Source: DASQFD01 sp035633255
GTDB lineage: Bacteria > Actinomycetota > Actinomycetes > Actinomycetales > Dermatophilaceae
DNA: 53,478 bases
Reading direction: 5' to 3'
Assembly: GCA_035633255.1 (NCBI GenBank)
Contig: DASQFD010000073.1
Location: 1-53,478 of the forward strand
Under the pieces are notes generated by a model, which was not told where the DNA came from, searched no databases, and saw only the letters and a list, made by a program, of their open reading frames with translations. This document shows positions 15,086 through 23,247 of this stretch, one piece after another (position 1 is the stretch's first letter; every line of letters starts with the position of its first letter). The position numbers and the translations under genes are program-made.

Positions 15086-16861
15086 TCAGGCGTAGGTGCG
15101 GAATCCCCGGCGGGTCTTGCGTCCGAGGTAGCCGGCCGTGACGAGGTGCTCGAGCATCGGCGCCGGCGCGAAGCCGGGCTCGCGGAACTCGGTGAAGAGC
15201 TGCCGCTGGATGGCCAGCGAGACGTCGAGCCCGACGACGTCGAGCAGCTCGAAGGGCCCCATCGGCAGGTTGCAGCCGAGCTTGATCGCCGTGTCGATGT
15301 CGTCCGCCGAGGCGTAGTGCGCCTCCAGCATCCGCACCGCGTCGTTGAGGTAGGGGAAGAGCAGGGCGTTGACGATGAAGCCGGAGCGGTCGCCGCACGT
15401 CACGGGGTGCTTGCCGATGCGCTTGCACAGCGCCTGGGCCGTGCTGACCACGTCCGGCGCCGTCGAGACGGTGTGCACCACCTCGACCAGCTTCATGATC
15501 GGCGCCGGGTTGAAGAAGTGCAGGCCCACGACGTCCTGCGGCCGGCTGGTCGCGCGCGCACAGTCCACGACCGGGAGCGAGGAGGTCGTGGTCGCCAGCA
15601 CCGCGCCCGGCTTGCAGATCCGGTCGAGGTCCCGGAAGAGCTGCTGCTTGACCTCGAGGTCCTCGGCGATGGCCTCCACGACGAGGTCGACGTCGGCCAG
15701 GTCCTCGCGGCTGGTGCTGCCGCTCACCCGGGTCAGCGCGGCGTCGGCGTCCTCCCGGGTCATCCGGCCCTTGTCCACCATCTTGCCGAGGTTCTTGCCC
15801 ATCCGCTGCACCACGCCGGCGAGCTTGTCCTCGCCGCGGGCGACGAAGACGACGTCCAGACCCGCCTTGGCGAAGACCTCGACGATGCCGCCCGCCATCG
15901 TCCCGGAGCCGACGACCCCGACCCGGCTGATGGCGCGCGTCTCGCCGCCGGCCGCGGCGGGAGCCGCGGTGCCCAGGTCCTGGACCACCTCGGGGCTGCC
16001 CGGTGCGGCATACGTGTAGAACCCGCGCCCGGACTTCCGGCCGATCAGCCCGGCGCTGATCATCTGCTTGAGGATGGGGGCCGGCGCGTGCAGGCGGTCG
16101 CGGCCCTCCCTGTACATCAGCTCGAGGATGGCGTAGGCGTCGTCGAGCCCGATCAGGTCGAGCAGGGCGAGCGGCCCCATGGGGTAGGCGCAGCCGAACC
16201 GCATCGCCGCGTCGATGTCCTCGCGGGAGGCGTAGCGGTTCTCGTACATCGACACGGCGTGGTTGAGGTAGCCGAGCAGCAGCGCGTTGGCGATGAAGCC
16301 GGCCTTGTCGCCCACGACGATGGGGTGCTTGCCGATGTCCTCGGCGAAGGCCACGACGTCCTCGACGACGTCCTCGGCGGTCATCACCGTTCGGACCACC
16401 TCGACGAGCTGGAGGACGGTCGGCGGGTTGAAGAAGTGGAAGCCGATGACCCGCTTGGGGTCCGTGGTCGTCACGGCGATCTCGGTGACCGACAGCGCCG
16501 ACGTGCTCGTCGCGAGCACCGCGTCCTCGGGGACCACCGCGTCGAGCGCCGTGAGGATCTCGCGCTTGAGGTCGAAGTCCTCGGGCACCGCCTCGACGAC
16601 GAGCAGGCAGTCCGAGCAGTCCTCGAGCCGGGTGGTGTAGGTGATCCGGGAGAGCAGGGCGTCGCGCTCCTTCTCGGTCACCTTGCCCTTCGCCAGCGCG
16701 CGCGCCGCGCTGTGCTCCACGAGCTGCCGGGCGCGCTCGACGGCCGCCTCGTCCTTCTCGACCCCCACGACCTCATGGCCGTAGCGGGCCATGACCTCCG
16801 CGATCCCCCCGCCCATGATCCCGAGCCCGACGACACCGACCTTCGTGATCCTTCTCGCCAT
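15086..16861 (-). CDS. 3-hydroxybutyryl-CoA dehydrogenase, tandem two-domain form
   Basis: The 591-residue protein is two complete 3-hydroxyacyl-CoA dehydrogenase units in one chain. The first has the NAD motif GLGIMGGG near residue 13, then ALSVTEIA, the HFFNPPTVL active-site His and the C-terminal GRKSGRGFYTY. The second starts near residue 307 with GSGTMAGG, then LHFFNPAPIMKLVEVV and GRKTRRGFRTYA. It reduces acetoacetyl-CoA to 3-hydroxybutyryl-CoA or runs the reverse beta-oxidation step. Both halves keep the catalytic His and Asn regions. It belongs functionally with the thiolase and Ccr of this window, between which a crotonase is needed but not seen. Double-length forms of this kind occur in other actinobacteria. 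Confidence 0.93.
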   Translation of the reverse strand: MARRITKVGVVGLGIMGGGIAEVMARYGHEVVGVEKDEAAVERARQLVEHSAARALAKGKVTEKERDALLSRITYTTRLEDCSDCLLVVEAVPEDFDLKREILTALDAVVPEDAVLATSTSALSVTEIAVTTTDPKRVIGFHFFNPPTVLQLVEVVRTVMTAEDVVEDVVAFAEDIGKHPIVVGDKAGFIANALLLGYLNHAVSMYENRYASREDIDAAMRFGCAYPMGPLALLDLIGLDDAYAILELMYREGRDRLHAPAPILKQMISAGLIGRKSGRGFYTYAAPGSPEVVQDLGTAAPAAAGGETRAISRVGVVGSGTMAGGIVEVFAKAGLDVVFVARGEDKLAGVVQRMGKNLGKMVDKGRMTREDADAALTRVSGSTSREDLADVDLVVEAIAEDLEVKQQLFRDLDRICKPGAVLATTTSSLPVVDCARATSRPQDVVGLHFFNPAPIMKLVEVVHTVSTAPDVVSTAQALCKRIGKHPVTCGDRSGFIVNALLFPYLNDAVRMLEAHYASADDIDTAIKLGCNLPMGPFELLDVVGLDVSLAIQRQLFTEFREPGFAPAPMLEHLVTAGYLGRKTRRGFRTYA

Positions 16862-16934
16862 TCCCCGATCGTCGCAGAGGCGCGCTCGGACCACGAGGCG
16901 TCCGGGGCGTGATGGTAAACACCCGGGCGTCGCT

Positions 16935-17339
16935 CTACCAGCCGTGGCCCGCCGAGATGAGGGCCTCCTCCGCCTGGAACCGCTCGCCCCCCGAGAGCGG
17001 CACCCGCGACTCCGGGACGGGCAGGTCCACGCGCTCGCAGTAGTCCAGCAGCACGGCGTCGTATGCCGCGCGGCCGGCCGCAAGCCGTGCCGCCTTGTGC
17101 GGGAGGTCGCTGCCCTCCACGCGCTGGATGTGCGCGGCGAGGCGGCGGAGCTCCAGGCCCAGCAGCACCGGAGGAAGGGCCTCCGGGCGCCTTCGGCGCC
17201 GGTCGACCGCCCGGTCGGCGGCCGAGACGAGCGGACGGACGGCGGCCGGGGCCTGGCCGGTGGCGACCCAGCGCAGGCCGACGTACTGGGCGTAGATCGT
17301 CCCGCCGAGCAGGGCGAGCGTGGCCAGTGCCTCGTGCAT
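16935..17339 (-). CDS. conserved hypothetical protein
   Basis: About 134 residues with a hydrophobic N-terminal segment (ALATLALLGGTIYAQYVGLRW) that may be a membrane anchor or buried helix. An Arg-rich middle and helical stretches follow (LGLELRRLAAHIQRVEG; AAYDAVLLDYCERVDLPVPE). The start is firm: AAAGGAGGAG lies just before the ATG at 17339. No known family recognised. It is transcribed away from nucS across a 94-base spacer. Confidence 0.7.
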   Translation of the reverse strand: MHEALATLALLGGTIYAQYVGLRWVATGQAPAAVRPLVSAADRAVDRRRRRPEALPPVLLGLELRRLAAHIQRVEGSDLPHKAARLAAGRAAYDAVLLDYCERVDLPVPESRVPLSGGERFQAEEALISAGHGW

Positions 17340-17419
17340 GGGCTCCTCCTTTCCAGAAGTCTGCGCGAGGAGGCGGCGGGGGTGCAACGGTTGTGGCGGG
17401 TGTCCCACCCCACGCGACG

Positions 17420-17425
17420 TAGGAT
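17420..17425 (+). promoter_or_regulatory. -10 of nucS (near-leaderless)
   Basis: TAGGAT, eight bases before the GTG start of nucS. Confidence 0.45.
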
Positions 17426-17433
17426 GACCGCTC

Positions 17434-18129
17434 GTGCGGATGGTCATCGCGTCGTGCAGCGTCGACTACGACGGGCGCCTCACCGCCCACCTGCCCCTCG
17501 CGACGCGTCTGCTGCTCGTCAAGGCGGACGGGTCGGTGCTGGTGCACTCGGACGGCGGGTCCTACAAGCCGCTGAACTGGATGGCGCCCCCGTGCACGAT
17601 GGCCGAGGTGGAGCCGGACGCGCAGGAGGCGGCCGAGGGCGTGACCGCGGTGTGGGTGGTGCGGCAGGCCAGGTCCGAGGACCGGCTGCGGGTCCGCCTG
17701 CACGAGGTCCACTCCGACTCCGCGCACGACCTCGGCGTGGACCCCGGGCTGGTCAAGGACGGCGTCGAGGCCCATCTGCAGGCGCTGCTCGCGGAGCACA
17801 TCACGACCCTCGGCGACGGCTGGACGCTCCTGCGGCGGGAGCACATGACGGCCATCGGCCCGGTGGACCTCCTCTGCCGCGACGACGAGGGCCGCAGCGT
17901 CGCGGTCGAGATCAAGCGCCGCGGCGAGATCGACGGCGTGGAGCAGCTCACGCGCTACCTGGAGCTGATGAACCGGGACCCGCACCTCGCACCCGTCCGT
18001 GGAGTGCTGGCTGCCCAGGCCATCAAGCCGCAGGCGCGCACGCTCGCCCAGGACCGCGGCATCCGCTGCGTCGTCCTGGACTACGACGTCCTGAAGGGAA
18101 CCGACGACAGCGAGCACCGCCTCTTCTGA
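17434..18129 (+). CDS. nucS: mismatch-specific endonuclease NucS (EndoMS)
   Basis: A 231-residue protein that matches actinobacterial NucS along its whole length: CSVDYDGRLTAHLP at the N terminus, ADGSVLVHSDGGSYKPLNWM, and the RecB-like nuclease core with Asp145 in GPVDLLC and Glu159-x-Lys161 in VAVEIKRRG. NucS cuts both strands at mismatches and replaces MutS/MutL repair in actinobacteria. The chain ends in HRLF, like the short clamp-binding tails seen in the family. It starts with GTG, directly after a TAGGAT hexamer. It is transcribed alone; the carbamate kinase remnant downstream is unrelated. Confidence 0.95.
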   Translation: MRMVIASCSVDYDGRLTAHLPLATRLLLVKADGSVLVHSDGGSYKPLNWMAPPCTMAEVEPDAQEAAEGVTAVWVVRQARSEDRLRVRLHEVHSDSAHDLGVDPGLVKDGVEAHLQALLAEHITTLGDGWTLLRREHMTAIGPVDLLCRDDEGRSVAVEIKRRGEIDGVEQLTRYLELMNRDPHLAPVRGVLAAQAIKPQARTLAQDRGIRCVVLDYDVLKGTDDSEHRLF

Positions 18130-18165
18130 GGTCCTTGGGGCGGCCCGCGCGCGGGGTCGGCAAGC

Positions 18166-18225
18166 GTCCAGTCAGCAAGCGTGCAGTTCGCAAGGGTCCA
18201 GTTCGCACGCGTGCAGTTCGCAGAG
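18166..18225. repeat. four imperfect 15-bp tandem repeats before the carbamate kinase remnant
   Basis: Units begin at 18166, 18181, 18196 and 18211 and follow GTSCAGTTCGCAMGS. The last one runs into the GAGGAGG ribosome-binding site of the downstream reading frame. They could hold binding sites or reflect slippage. Confidence 0.75.
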
Positions 18226-18234
18226 GAGGACGCG

Positions 18235-19150
18235 GTGCGGATCGTGGTGGCCCTGGGCGGCAACGCCCTGCTCCGTCGCGGGGAGCCGATGGACGCCGAG
18301 ACCCAGCGCGGCAAACGTCCGCCGGGCCTGCGAGCGCATCGCCCGGATCGTCCCGGGCAACGAGGTCGTCGTCGCCCACGGCAACGGTCCGCAGGTCGGG
18401 CTGCTCGCGCTCCAGCAGGCCGCCTACACCGACGTCGCGCCCTACCCCCTCGACGTCCTCGGCGCCGAGACCGAGGCCATGATCGGCTACCTGATCGAGC
18501 AGGAGCTCGGCAACGTCCTTCCCCACGACCTGCCGATGGCCACGGTGCTCACCCAGGTCGAGGTCCGCCCCGACGACCCCGCGTTCGAGCACCCGACCAA
18601 GCCCATCGGCCCCGTCTACGACCGGGAGGCCGCCGAGGCGGTCGGGGCCGAGCTCGGCTGGGCCTTCGCGCCGGACGGCGACGGCATGCGCCGCGTGGTC
18701 GCGAGCCCGCTGCCCCAGCGCATCTTCGAGATCCGGCCGATCGCGCTGCTGCTGGACGCCGGCACGCTCGTGGTGTGCGCGGGCGGCGGGGGCATCCCCA
18801 CGATGTTCGACGACGAGGGCCGCCTCCACGGGGTCGAGGCCGTCATCGACAAGGACCTGTGCGCGGCACTCCTCGCCGAGGAGCTGGGAGCGGACCTGCT
18901 CCTCATCGCGACGGACGTGGACGGCGTGTATGCCGGGTGGGGCGGCCCGGACGCCCGTCGCCTCACGCGGGTGGCGCCGGACGACCTCGACCCGACCACG
19001 TTCTCGGCGGGGTCGATGGCCCCCAAGGTGGCCGCGGCGGCGCGTTTCGTGCGCCGGACCGGCCGCAGCGCCGTCATCGGCTCGCTCGACGACGTCGACG
19101 CCCTGGTTCGTGCCGACGGCTCGTCGGGGACCGCCGTCCTCCCCGGGTGA
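18235..19150 (+). pseudogene. arcC: carbamate kinase, disrupted by a one-base frameshift
   Basis: The frame opens at GTG 18235 behind GAGGAGGA with VALGGNALLRRGEP, then MDAETQRG. It breaks at the AAA of 18313-18315, where family members continue with NVRRACE. Removing one A restores a full-length carbamate kinase (about 304 residues): VVAHGNGPQVGLLALQQAA, PLDVLGAETEAMIGYL, TKPIGP, VCAGGGGIP, VDKD-like VIDKDL and the GSMAPKV end motif. The enzyme makes ATP from carbamoyl phosphate in arginine fermentation. No arcA or arcB is adjacent. The rest of the sequence is intact, so the mutation is recent or a sequencing error. Confidence 0.85.
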
Positions 19151-19157
19151 GCGCCGC

Positions 19158-21257
19158 TCAGCCGGCGGCGGCGGTGGCGCGCTCGAGGGCCGGCAGGTCG
19201 CGGGAGTCGCGGATGACCTCCACGAAGCGGGCCATGATCTCGTTCAGCCCGAAGTCCTTGGGGGTGAAGACCTCGGCGACGCCCATCCGCTTGAGCGCCG
19301 CGGCGTCGGCCTCGGGGATGATCCCGCCGACGATGACCGGGACGTCCTCCGCCCCGGCCTCGCGCATGCCACGCAGGACGTCGGGGACCAGCTCCATGTG
19401 GGAGCCGGAGAGGATCGAGATGCCGACGAGGTGGACGTCCTCGGCGACGGCCGCGGCGACGATCTGCTCCGGCGTGAGCCTGATGCCCTGGTAGACCACC
19501 TCGAAGCCCGCGTCGCGCGCACGCACGGCGATCTGCTCGGCGCCGTTGGAGTGGCCGTCGAGCCCGGGCTTGCCGACGAGCAGCCGCAGCCGCTCGCCGA
19601 GCTCCTCGCTCGTGCGCCGGACGGCGTCGCGGACCGGGACCAGCCCCTGACCGGTCGCCTGGTCCGCCACACCGACCGACCCGGACACCCCGGTCGGGGC
19701 GCGGTACTCACCGAAGACCTCACGCAGCGCCCCGGTCCACTCCCCCGTGGTGACCCCGGCCCGCGCGCACTCCAGCGAGGCGGCGACGAGGCTGGTGCCG
19801 GAGGCGGCCTCGCGCTGGAGCCGCTCGAGCGCGGCGGCCGCCCGCGGTCCGCGGTCCGGGTCGGCGTCGCGCTCGGCACGCCAGCGGCGCACGGCCTCGA
19901 CGGCCGCGGCCTCGACCCCCGGGTCAACGGCCTGGATGGCCGTGTCGAGGTCCGCGGTGAGCGGGTTGGGCTCGGTGGCCTCGAACCGGTTGACACCCAC
20001 GACGACGTCCTCGCCGGCCTCGATGCGCTGACGGCGCAGGGCGTGGGAGGAGACCAGGGCCGACTTCATGTAGCCGCTCTCGACGGCCGCGACGGCGCCG
20101 CCCATGTCCTGCACCCGGTCGACCTCGGCACGCGCCGCCTCCACGAGCTCGGCCACCTTGGTCTCCACCACGACCGACCCGGCGAACAGGTCGCCGTACT
20201 CCAGCAGGTCGGACTCGAAGGCGAGCACCTGCTGCATCCGCAGCGACCACTGCTGGTCCCACGGGCGGGGCAGGCCGAGCGCCTCGTTCCACGCTGGCAG
20301 CTGGACCGCCCGGGCCCGGGCGTCCTTGGAGAGCGTCACCGCGAGCATCTCCAGGACGATGCGCTGAACGTTGTTCTCCGGCTGGGCCTCGGTCAGCCCG
20401 AGGCTGTTGACCTGGACGCCGTAGCGGAGCCGCCGCTGCTTGACGTCGGTGACGCCGTAGCGCTCGCGGGTCAGCTCGTCCCAGAGCTGGACGAAGGCCC
20501 GCATCTTGCACATCTCCTCGACGAAGCGGACGCCCGCGTTGACGAAGAAGGAGATGCGCGCCACCACGTCGCCGAAGGCGTCGGCCGCCACCTGACCGGA
20601 GTCCCGGACCGCGTCGAGGACCGCGATCGCCGTGCACAGGGCGTAGGCGATCTCCTGCACCGGCGTGGCACCCGCCTCCTGCAGGTGGTAGCTGCAGATG
20701 TTGATGGGGTTCCAGGTCGGCATCGCCGAGACGGTGTAGGAGATGACGTCGGTGGTGAGCCGGAGCGAGGGGCCGGGTGGGAAGACGTAGGTCCCCCGGG
20801 AGAGGTACTCCTTGACGATGTCGTTCTGCGTCGTGCCGGCGAGCTGCCGCACCACCGCGGCCGGGTCCTCCCCCGCGGCCCGCGCCTGCTCCTCCGCGGC
20901 CACCTGGTAGAGCGCGAGCAGCCACATGGCCGTGGCGTTGATGGTCATCGAGGTGTTCATCTGGCCGAGCGGGAGGTCGGCGAAGAGGGCCCGCATGTCA
21001 CCGATGTGCGAGATCGGGACCCCGACCTTCCCGACCTCCCCGCGGGCGAGGACGTGGTCCGGGTCGTAGCCGGTCTGGGTGGGCAGGTCGAAGGCGACCG
21101 ACAGCCCCGTCTGGCCCTTGGCGAGGTTCCGCCGGTAGAGGGCGTTGCTCGCGGCGGCGCTGGAGTGGCCGGCATACGTCCGCATGACCCAGGGACGGTC
21201 GCGGGCCGGGCGGGTCGGCTCGGCCGCCGGCGTGGGCGCGTCGGAGACGGGAGGCAT
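19158..21257 (-). CDS. meaA: ethylmalonyl-CoA mutase (MeaA-type, B12-dependent)
   Basis: A 699-residue single-chain mutase of the MeaA/Ecm class. The (beta/alpha)8 substrate barrel covers about residues 20-560 (MRTYAGHSSAAASN, YDPDHVLARGEVG, GTTQNDIVKEYLSRGT, PINICSYHLQEAG). The C-terminal cobalamin domain has the base-off motif in GKPGLDGHSNGAEQ and the SILSGSH and GGIIPE segments. Its closeness to actinobacterial MeaA, rather than to the larger methylmalonyl-CoA mutase subunit, suggests it converts ethylmalonyl-CoA to methylsuccinyl-CoA. The ATG at 21257 has TACGGT six bases upstream. Partners in the window are MeaB, the epimerase, Ccr and the adenosyltransferase transcribed divergently next to it. 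Confidence 0.92.
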   Translation of the reverse strand: MPPVSDAPTPAAEPTRPARDRPWVMRTYAGHSSAAASNALYRRNLAKGQTGLSVAFDLPTQTGYDPDHVLARGEVGKVGVPISHIGDMRALFADLPLGQMNTSMTINATAMWLLALYQVAAEEQARAAGEDPAAVVRQLAGTTQNDIVKEYLSRGTYVFPPGPSLRLTTDVISYTVSAMPTWNPINICSYHLQEAGATPVQEIAYALCTAIAVLDAVRDSGQVAADAFGDVVARISFFVNAGVRFVEEMCKMRAFVQLWDELTRERYGVTDVKQRRLRYGVQVNSLGLTEAQPENNVQRIVLEMLAVTLSKDARARAVQLPAWNEALGLPRPWDQQWSLRMQQVLAFESDLLEYGDLFAGSVVVETKVAELVEAARAEVDRVQDMGGAVAAVESGYMKSALVSSHALRRQRIEAGEDVVVGVNRFEATEPNPLTADLDTAIQAVDPGVEAAAVEAVRRWRAERDADPDRGPRAAAALERLQREAASGTSLVAASLECARAGVTTGEWTGALREVFGEYRAPTGVSGSVGVADQATGQGLVPVRDAVRRTSEELGERLRLLVGKPGLDGHSNGAEQIAVRARDAGFEVVYQGIRLTPEQIVAAAVAEDVHLVGISILSGSHMELVPDVLRGMREAGAEDVPVIVGGIIPEADAAALKRMGVAEVFTPKDFGLNEIMARFVEVIRDSRDLPALERATAAAG

Positions 21258-21263
21258 GCTCGA

Positions 21264-21269
21264 ACCGTA
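21264..21269 (-). promoter_or_regulatory. -10 of the mutase gene (leaderless)
   Basis: TACGGT on the minus strand, six bases before the ATG at 21257. The 142-base divergent spacer is too short for, and shows no sign of, a cobalamin riboswitch. Confidence 0.45.
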
Positions 21270-21387
21270 CCGGCGGGGCCGGACGGCCCGGCAGGGATCC
21301 GGCCGGTGAGAGTGCCCACACCGGGTGGCCCGGCGGGGGCGGCGGGTGTTCCGGCGCCGGTCCGGCGAGGCGCCCGGCGCGATCTGA

Positions 21388-21393
21388 CAGGCT
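21388..21393 (+). promoter_or_regulatory. -10 of the cobalamin adenosyltransferase gene (leaderless)
   Basis: CAGGCT followed by GCTGCC and the ATG at 21400; the block matches the epimerase promoter at 6568 apart from one base. Confidence 0.4.
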
Positions 21394-21399
21394 GCTGCC

Positions 21400-22026
21400 A
21401 TGGTCAACCTCACCCGCATCTACACGCGCACGGGGGACGACGGGACGACCGGGCTCGGCGACTTCAGCCGCACCCGCAAGACCGACGTCCGGCTCGCCGC
21501 CTACGCCGACGTCAACGAGGCGAACGCCGTGCTCGGCGTCGCCGTGGCGACCGGCAGCCTGCCCGAGGACGTCCGGGCGGTGCTCCTGCGGGTGCAGAAC
21601 GACCTCTTCGACGTCGGCGCCGACCTGTGCACCCCGCTCCAGGAGGACTACGAGCACCCGCCGCTGCGCGTCGACGCGGCCTGGGTGGGCGAGCTCGAGG
21701 CCGCCTGCGACACCTACCTGGAGCGGCTGGAGCCGCTGCGCTCGTTCATCCTGCCGGGCGGGAGCGTCGGCGCCGCCACCCTCCACCACGCCACGACCGT
21801 CGTGCGCCGCGCCGAGCGCACGACCTGGGCGGCCATCGAGGCGCTCGGGACCGAGCCGGGCACGGCGCGCGGCGAGGGCGGGGTGAGCCCGGTCACCGCG
21901 GCATACCTCAACCGGCTGTCCGACCTGCTCTTCGTCCTCGCCCGGGTCGCAAACCTGGACGCCGGCGGTGACGTGCTCTGGAAGCCCGGCGGCGGGCGGG
22001 CGGAGGCCCCGCTCAGGCCACGTTGA
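21400..22026 (+). CDS. pduO: cob(I)alamin adenosyltransferase, PduO type
   Basis: A 208-residue member of the PduO/EutT-like family, with the ATP-binding N terminus IYTRTGDDGTTGLGDFSRTRK, the YADVNEANAVLG segment, QNDLFDVGADL and the conserved RRAER and NRLSDLLFVLAR near the C terminus. It transfers the 5'-deoxyadenosyl group of ATP to Co(I)-corrinoid, making the cofactor used by the mutase encoded divergently beside it. Start position and length are typical. Its last bases overlap the convergent DUF2550 gene by 14 bases. Confidence 0.93.
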   Translation: MVNLTRIYTRTGDDGTTGLGDFSRTRKTDVRLAAYADVNEANAVLGVAVATGSLPEDVRAVLLRVQNDLFDVGADLCTPLQEDYEHPPLRVDAAWVGELEAACDTYLERLEPLRSFILPGGSVGAATLHHATTVVRRAERTTWAAIEALGTEPGTARGEGGVSPVTAAYLNRLSDLLFVLARVANLDAGGDVLWKPGGGRAEAPLRPR

Positions 22027-22444
22027 CGTTGAACCCCGGGGGCGAGCTCTCCAGCCACGCCCGGACCGTCGTGCTCGCCGCCGGGCTGAGCGCCAGCCCA
22101 CAGGGCAGGGGGCCGCAGTGGCCGCTCACGGTCACCGCGTCCGTGGGCAGGCCGGGGATCGGGTCCCCCAGCGGCTCCGGCGACGCCAGGTCCAGATGGT
22201 GGCGCGACCACGAGTAGGCCGGCCGCACGGACGGCCCGACCACGCTGAACCACTCCAAGGTGTCATCGGTCAGACGCACGAGGCCGAGCCGCCAGCGCGG
22301 CTCGGCCTGGGTGCACAGGGCGCACATGAGCAGCGGTCCCCCGTCGGCGATGATCCGCCGTCTCAGCCAGACGAAGGCGAGGACCAGCAGCACGAGGAGC
22401 AGCAGGCTCGCCAGGACGACCTCGGCGGCGACGAGGGCGGACAT
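22013..22444 (-). CDS. DUF2550 family membrane-anchored protein
   Basis: A 143-residue protein with one N-terminal transmembrane helix (VVLASLLLLVLLVLAFVWLRRR) and a cytoplasmic or extracytoplasmic domain containing RWRLGLVRL and DTLEWFSVVG, as in DUF2550. In actinobacteria this gene regularly follows atpC, as it does here with a 44-base gap. Its function is unknown; constant linkage to the ATP synthase genes hints at a role in membrane energetics but is no proof. Confidence 0.88.
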   Translation of the reverse strand: MSALVAAEVVLASLLLLVLLVLAFVWLRRRIIADGGPLLMCALCTQAEPRWRLGLVRLTDDTLEWFSVVGPSVRPAYSWSRHHLDLASPEPLGDPIPGLPTDAVTVSGHCGPLPCGLALSPAASTTVRAWLESSPPGFNVNVA

Positions 22445-22488
22445 GGCGTGGGCTGCGCTGGGTGCTCAGGACGGCCGGGGGCCGGGGC

Positions 22489-22758
22489 TCAGGAGCCGAT
22501 CCCCGAGGCGTCCACCGCTTCCGCGACGATGGTGACCCGGTCGTGGTCCACGGACAGGAAGCCGGAGTCGACGACGGCGGTGCGGACCGGCCCCTCGTCG
22601 TGGATCCGGACCTCGCCCTGGACGAGCACGCCCAGGAGGGGGGTGTGGCCGGGCAGGATCCCGAGCTCGCCCTCGATGGTCCGGGCGCTCACCGAATGGG
22701 CCTCGCCCTCCCAAACCCGGCGGTCGGCGGCGACGAGTTCGACGTGGAGCTGGCTCAC
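22489..22758 (-). CDS. atpC: F1-ATP synthase epsilon subunit
   Basis: An 89-residue epsilon subunit made only of the N-terminal beta-sandwich (LHVELVAADRRVWEGEA, GELGILPGHTPLLGVL, SGFLSVDHDRVTIVAE). The C-terminal helical pair of longer homologues is missing, as in several actinobacteria. The GTG start has GGAGGACC five or so bases upstream. It is separated from atpD by about 515 bases holding a hairpin and a permease remnant, so it probably depends on its own promoter (TAGGCT at 22792-22797) and is co-transcribed with the DUF2550 gene. Confidence 0.95.
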   Translation of the reverse strand: MSQLHVELVAADRRVWEGEAHSVSARTIEGELGILPGHTPLLGVLVQGEVRIHDEGPVRTAVVDSGFLSVDHDRVTIVAEAVDASGIGS

Positions 22759-22791
22759 GGAGGTCCTCCGGTGGTCTCGGGTGGCGGGGCC

Positions 22792-22797
22792 AGCCTA
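22792..22797 (-). promoter_or_regulatory. putative -10 of a separate atpC transcript
   Basis: TAGGCT on the minus strand, 33 bases before the atpC start, the same hexamer as at the epimerase gene. No convincing -35 is visible. Confidence 0.4.
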
Positions 22798-22975
22798 TCG
22801 GTGGCCACCCCGACGGCAGGGCCGCGGGGGCGGGTGGGCCGCCGCGGGCCGCCCGTCGCCGCCGCGGGTCGGCCCGGCCCTCAGGTGCGGTTCCCGGCGC
22901 TGAGGTCCTCGTCGACGTCGGCCTCGGGCACCGGGACCGCGCCGCTGGACCGGTTCACCGCGGACATCAGAGCAC

Positions 22976-23170
22976 GGTCGCCGCCCCGCCGAGGACACCG
23001 GGCGGGACGGTGGCGATGAGCGCCCCGAACGTCGGCGAGAAGGACAGGAGCAGGGCCACCACGGCGGCGGCCAGTACGCCGCCGTGGAGTAGACGCGGGT
23101 CGCGGCCATCACGCCGATGTTCTCCGCGTAGGTCGTCGTGCCGGACCCGCCGCCGGCGCCGGCCGACGGG
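22976..23170 (-). pseudogene. remnant of an NCS2 uracil permease (UraA-like)
   Basis: Minus-strand frames contain AGAGGGSGTTTYAENIGV, then VMAATRVYSTAAYW. After a frame change comes AAAVVALLLSFSPTFGAL, then ATVPPGVLGGAATVL and a TGA. These are consecutive segments of the UraA/NCS2 permease core, including the Glu-bearing TYAENIG motif. The first ~250 and last ~100 residues are gone, so it is a dead fragment. It lies, same strand, between atpD and atpC. Confidence 0.8.
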
Positions 23171-23213
23171 GACGAAGAGACCGACGAGGTGCCCGCCGAC
23201 CGGCCGGTATGCC

Positions 23214-23247
23214 GTCGGGCCGGCACCGCGTGCGGTGCCGGCCCGAC
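23214..23247 (-). terminator. strong hairpin after atpD
   Basis: A perfect 16-bp inverted repeat (23214-23229 and 23232-23247) with a two-base centre, 26 bases past the atpD stop. No T run follows, as usual in GC-rich actinobacteria. It should end or reduce transcription before the permease remnant and atpC. Confidence 0.75.

Noticed and set aside
13826..16912. Plus-strand open frame of over 1000 codons opposite the hydroxybutyryl-CoA dehydrogenase and AbiEi-like genes
   Set aside because: Such long antisense frames are a by-product of the GC-rich third codon position; the product has no family resemblance and the opposite strand encodes recognisable enzymes.
21258..21399. Cobalamin riboswitch between meaA and pduO
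   Set aside because: The spacer is only 142 bases and both genes appear leaderless; no B12-box-like sequence was seen.
22901..22981. Small open frame beginning at ATG 22977-22979 and ending near 22880 as a real gene
   Set aside because: It starts inside the permease remnant's stop (TGATG), is only 28 codons, has no ribosome site and resembles nothing known; it may be the old permease tail.
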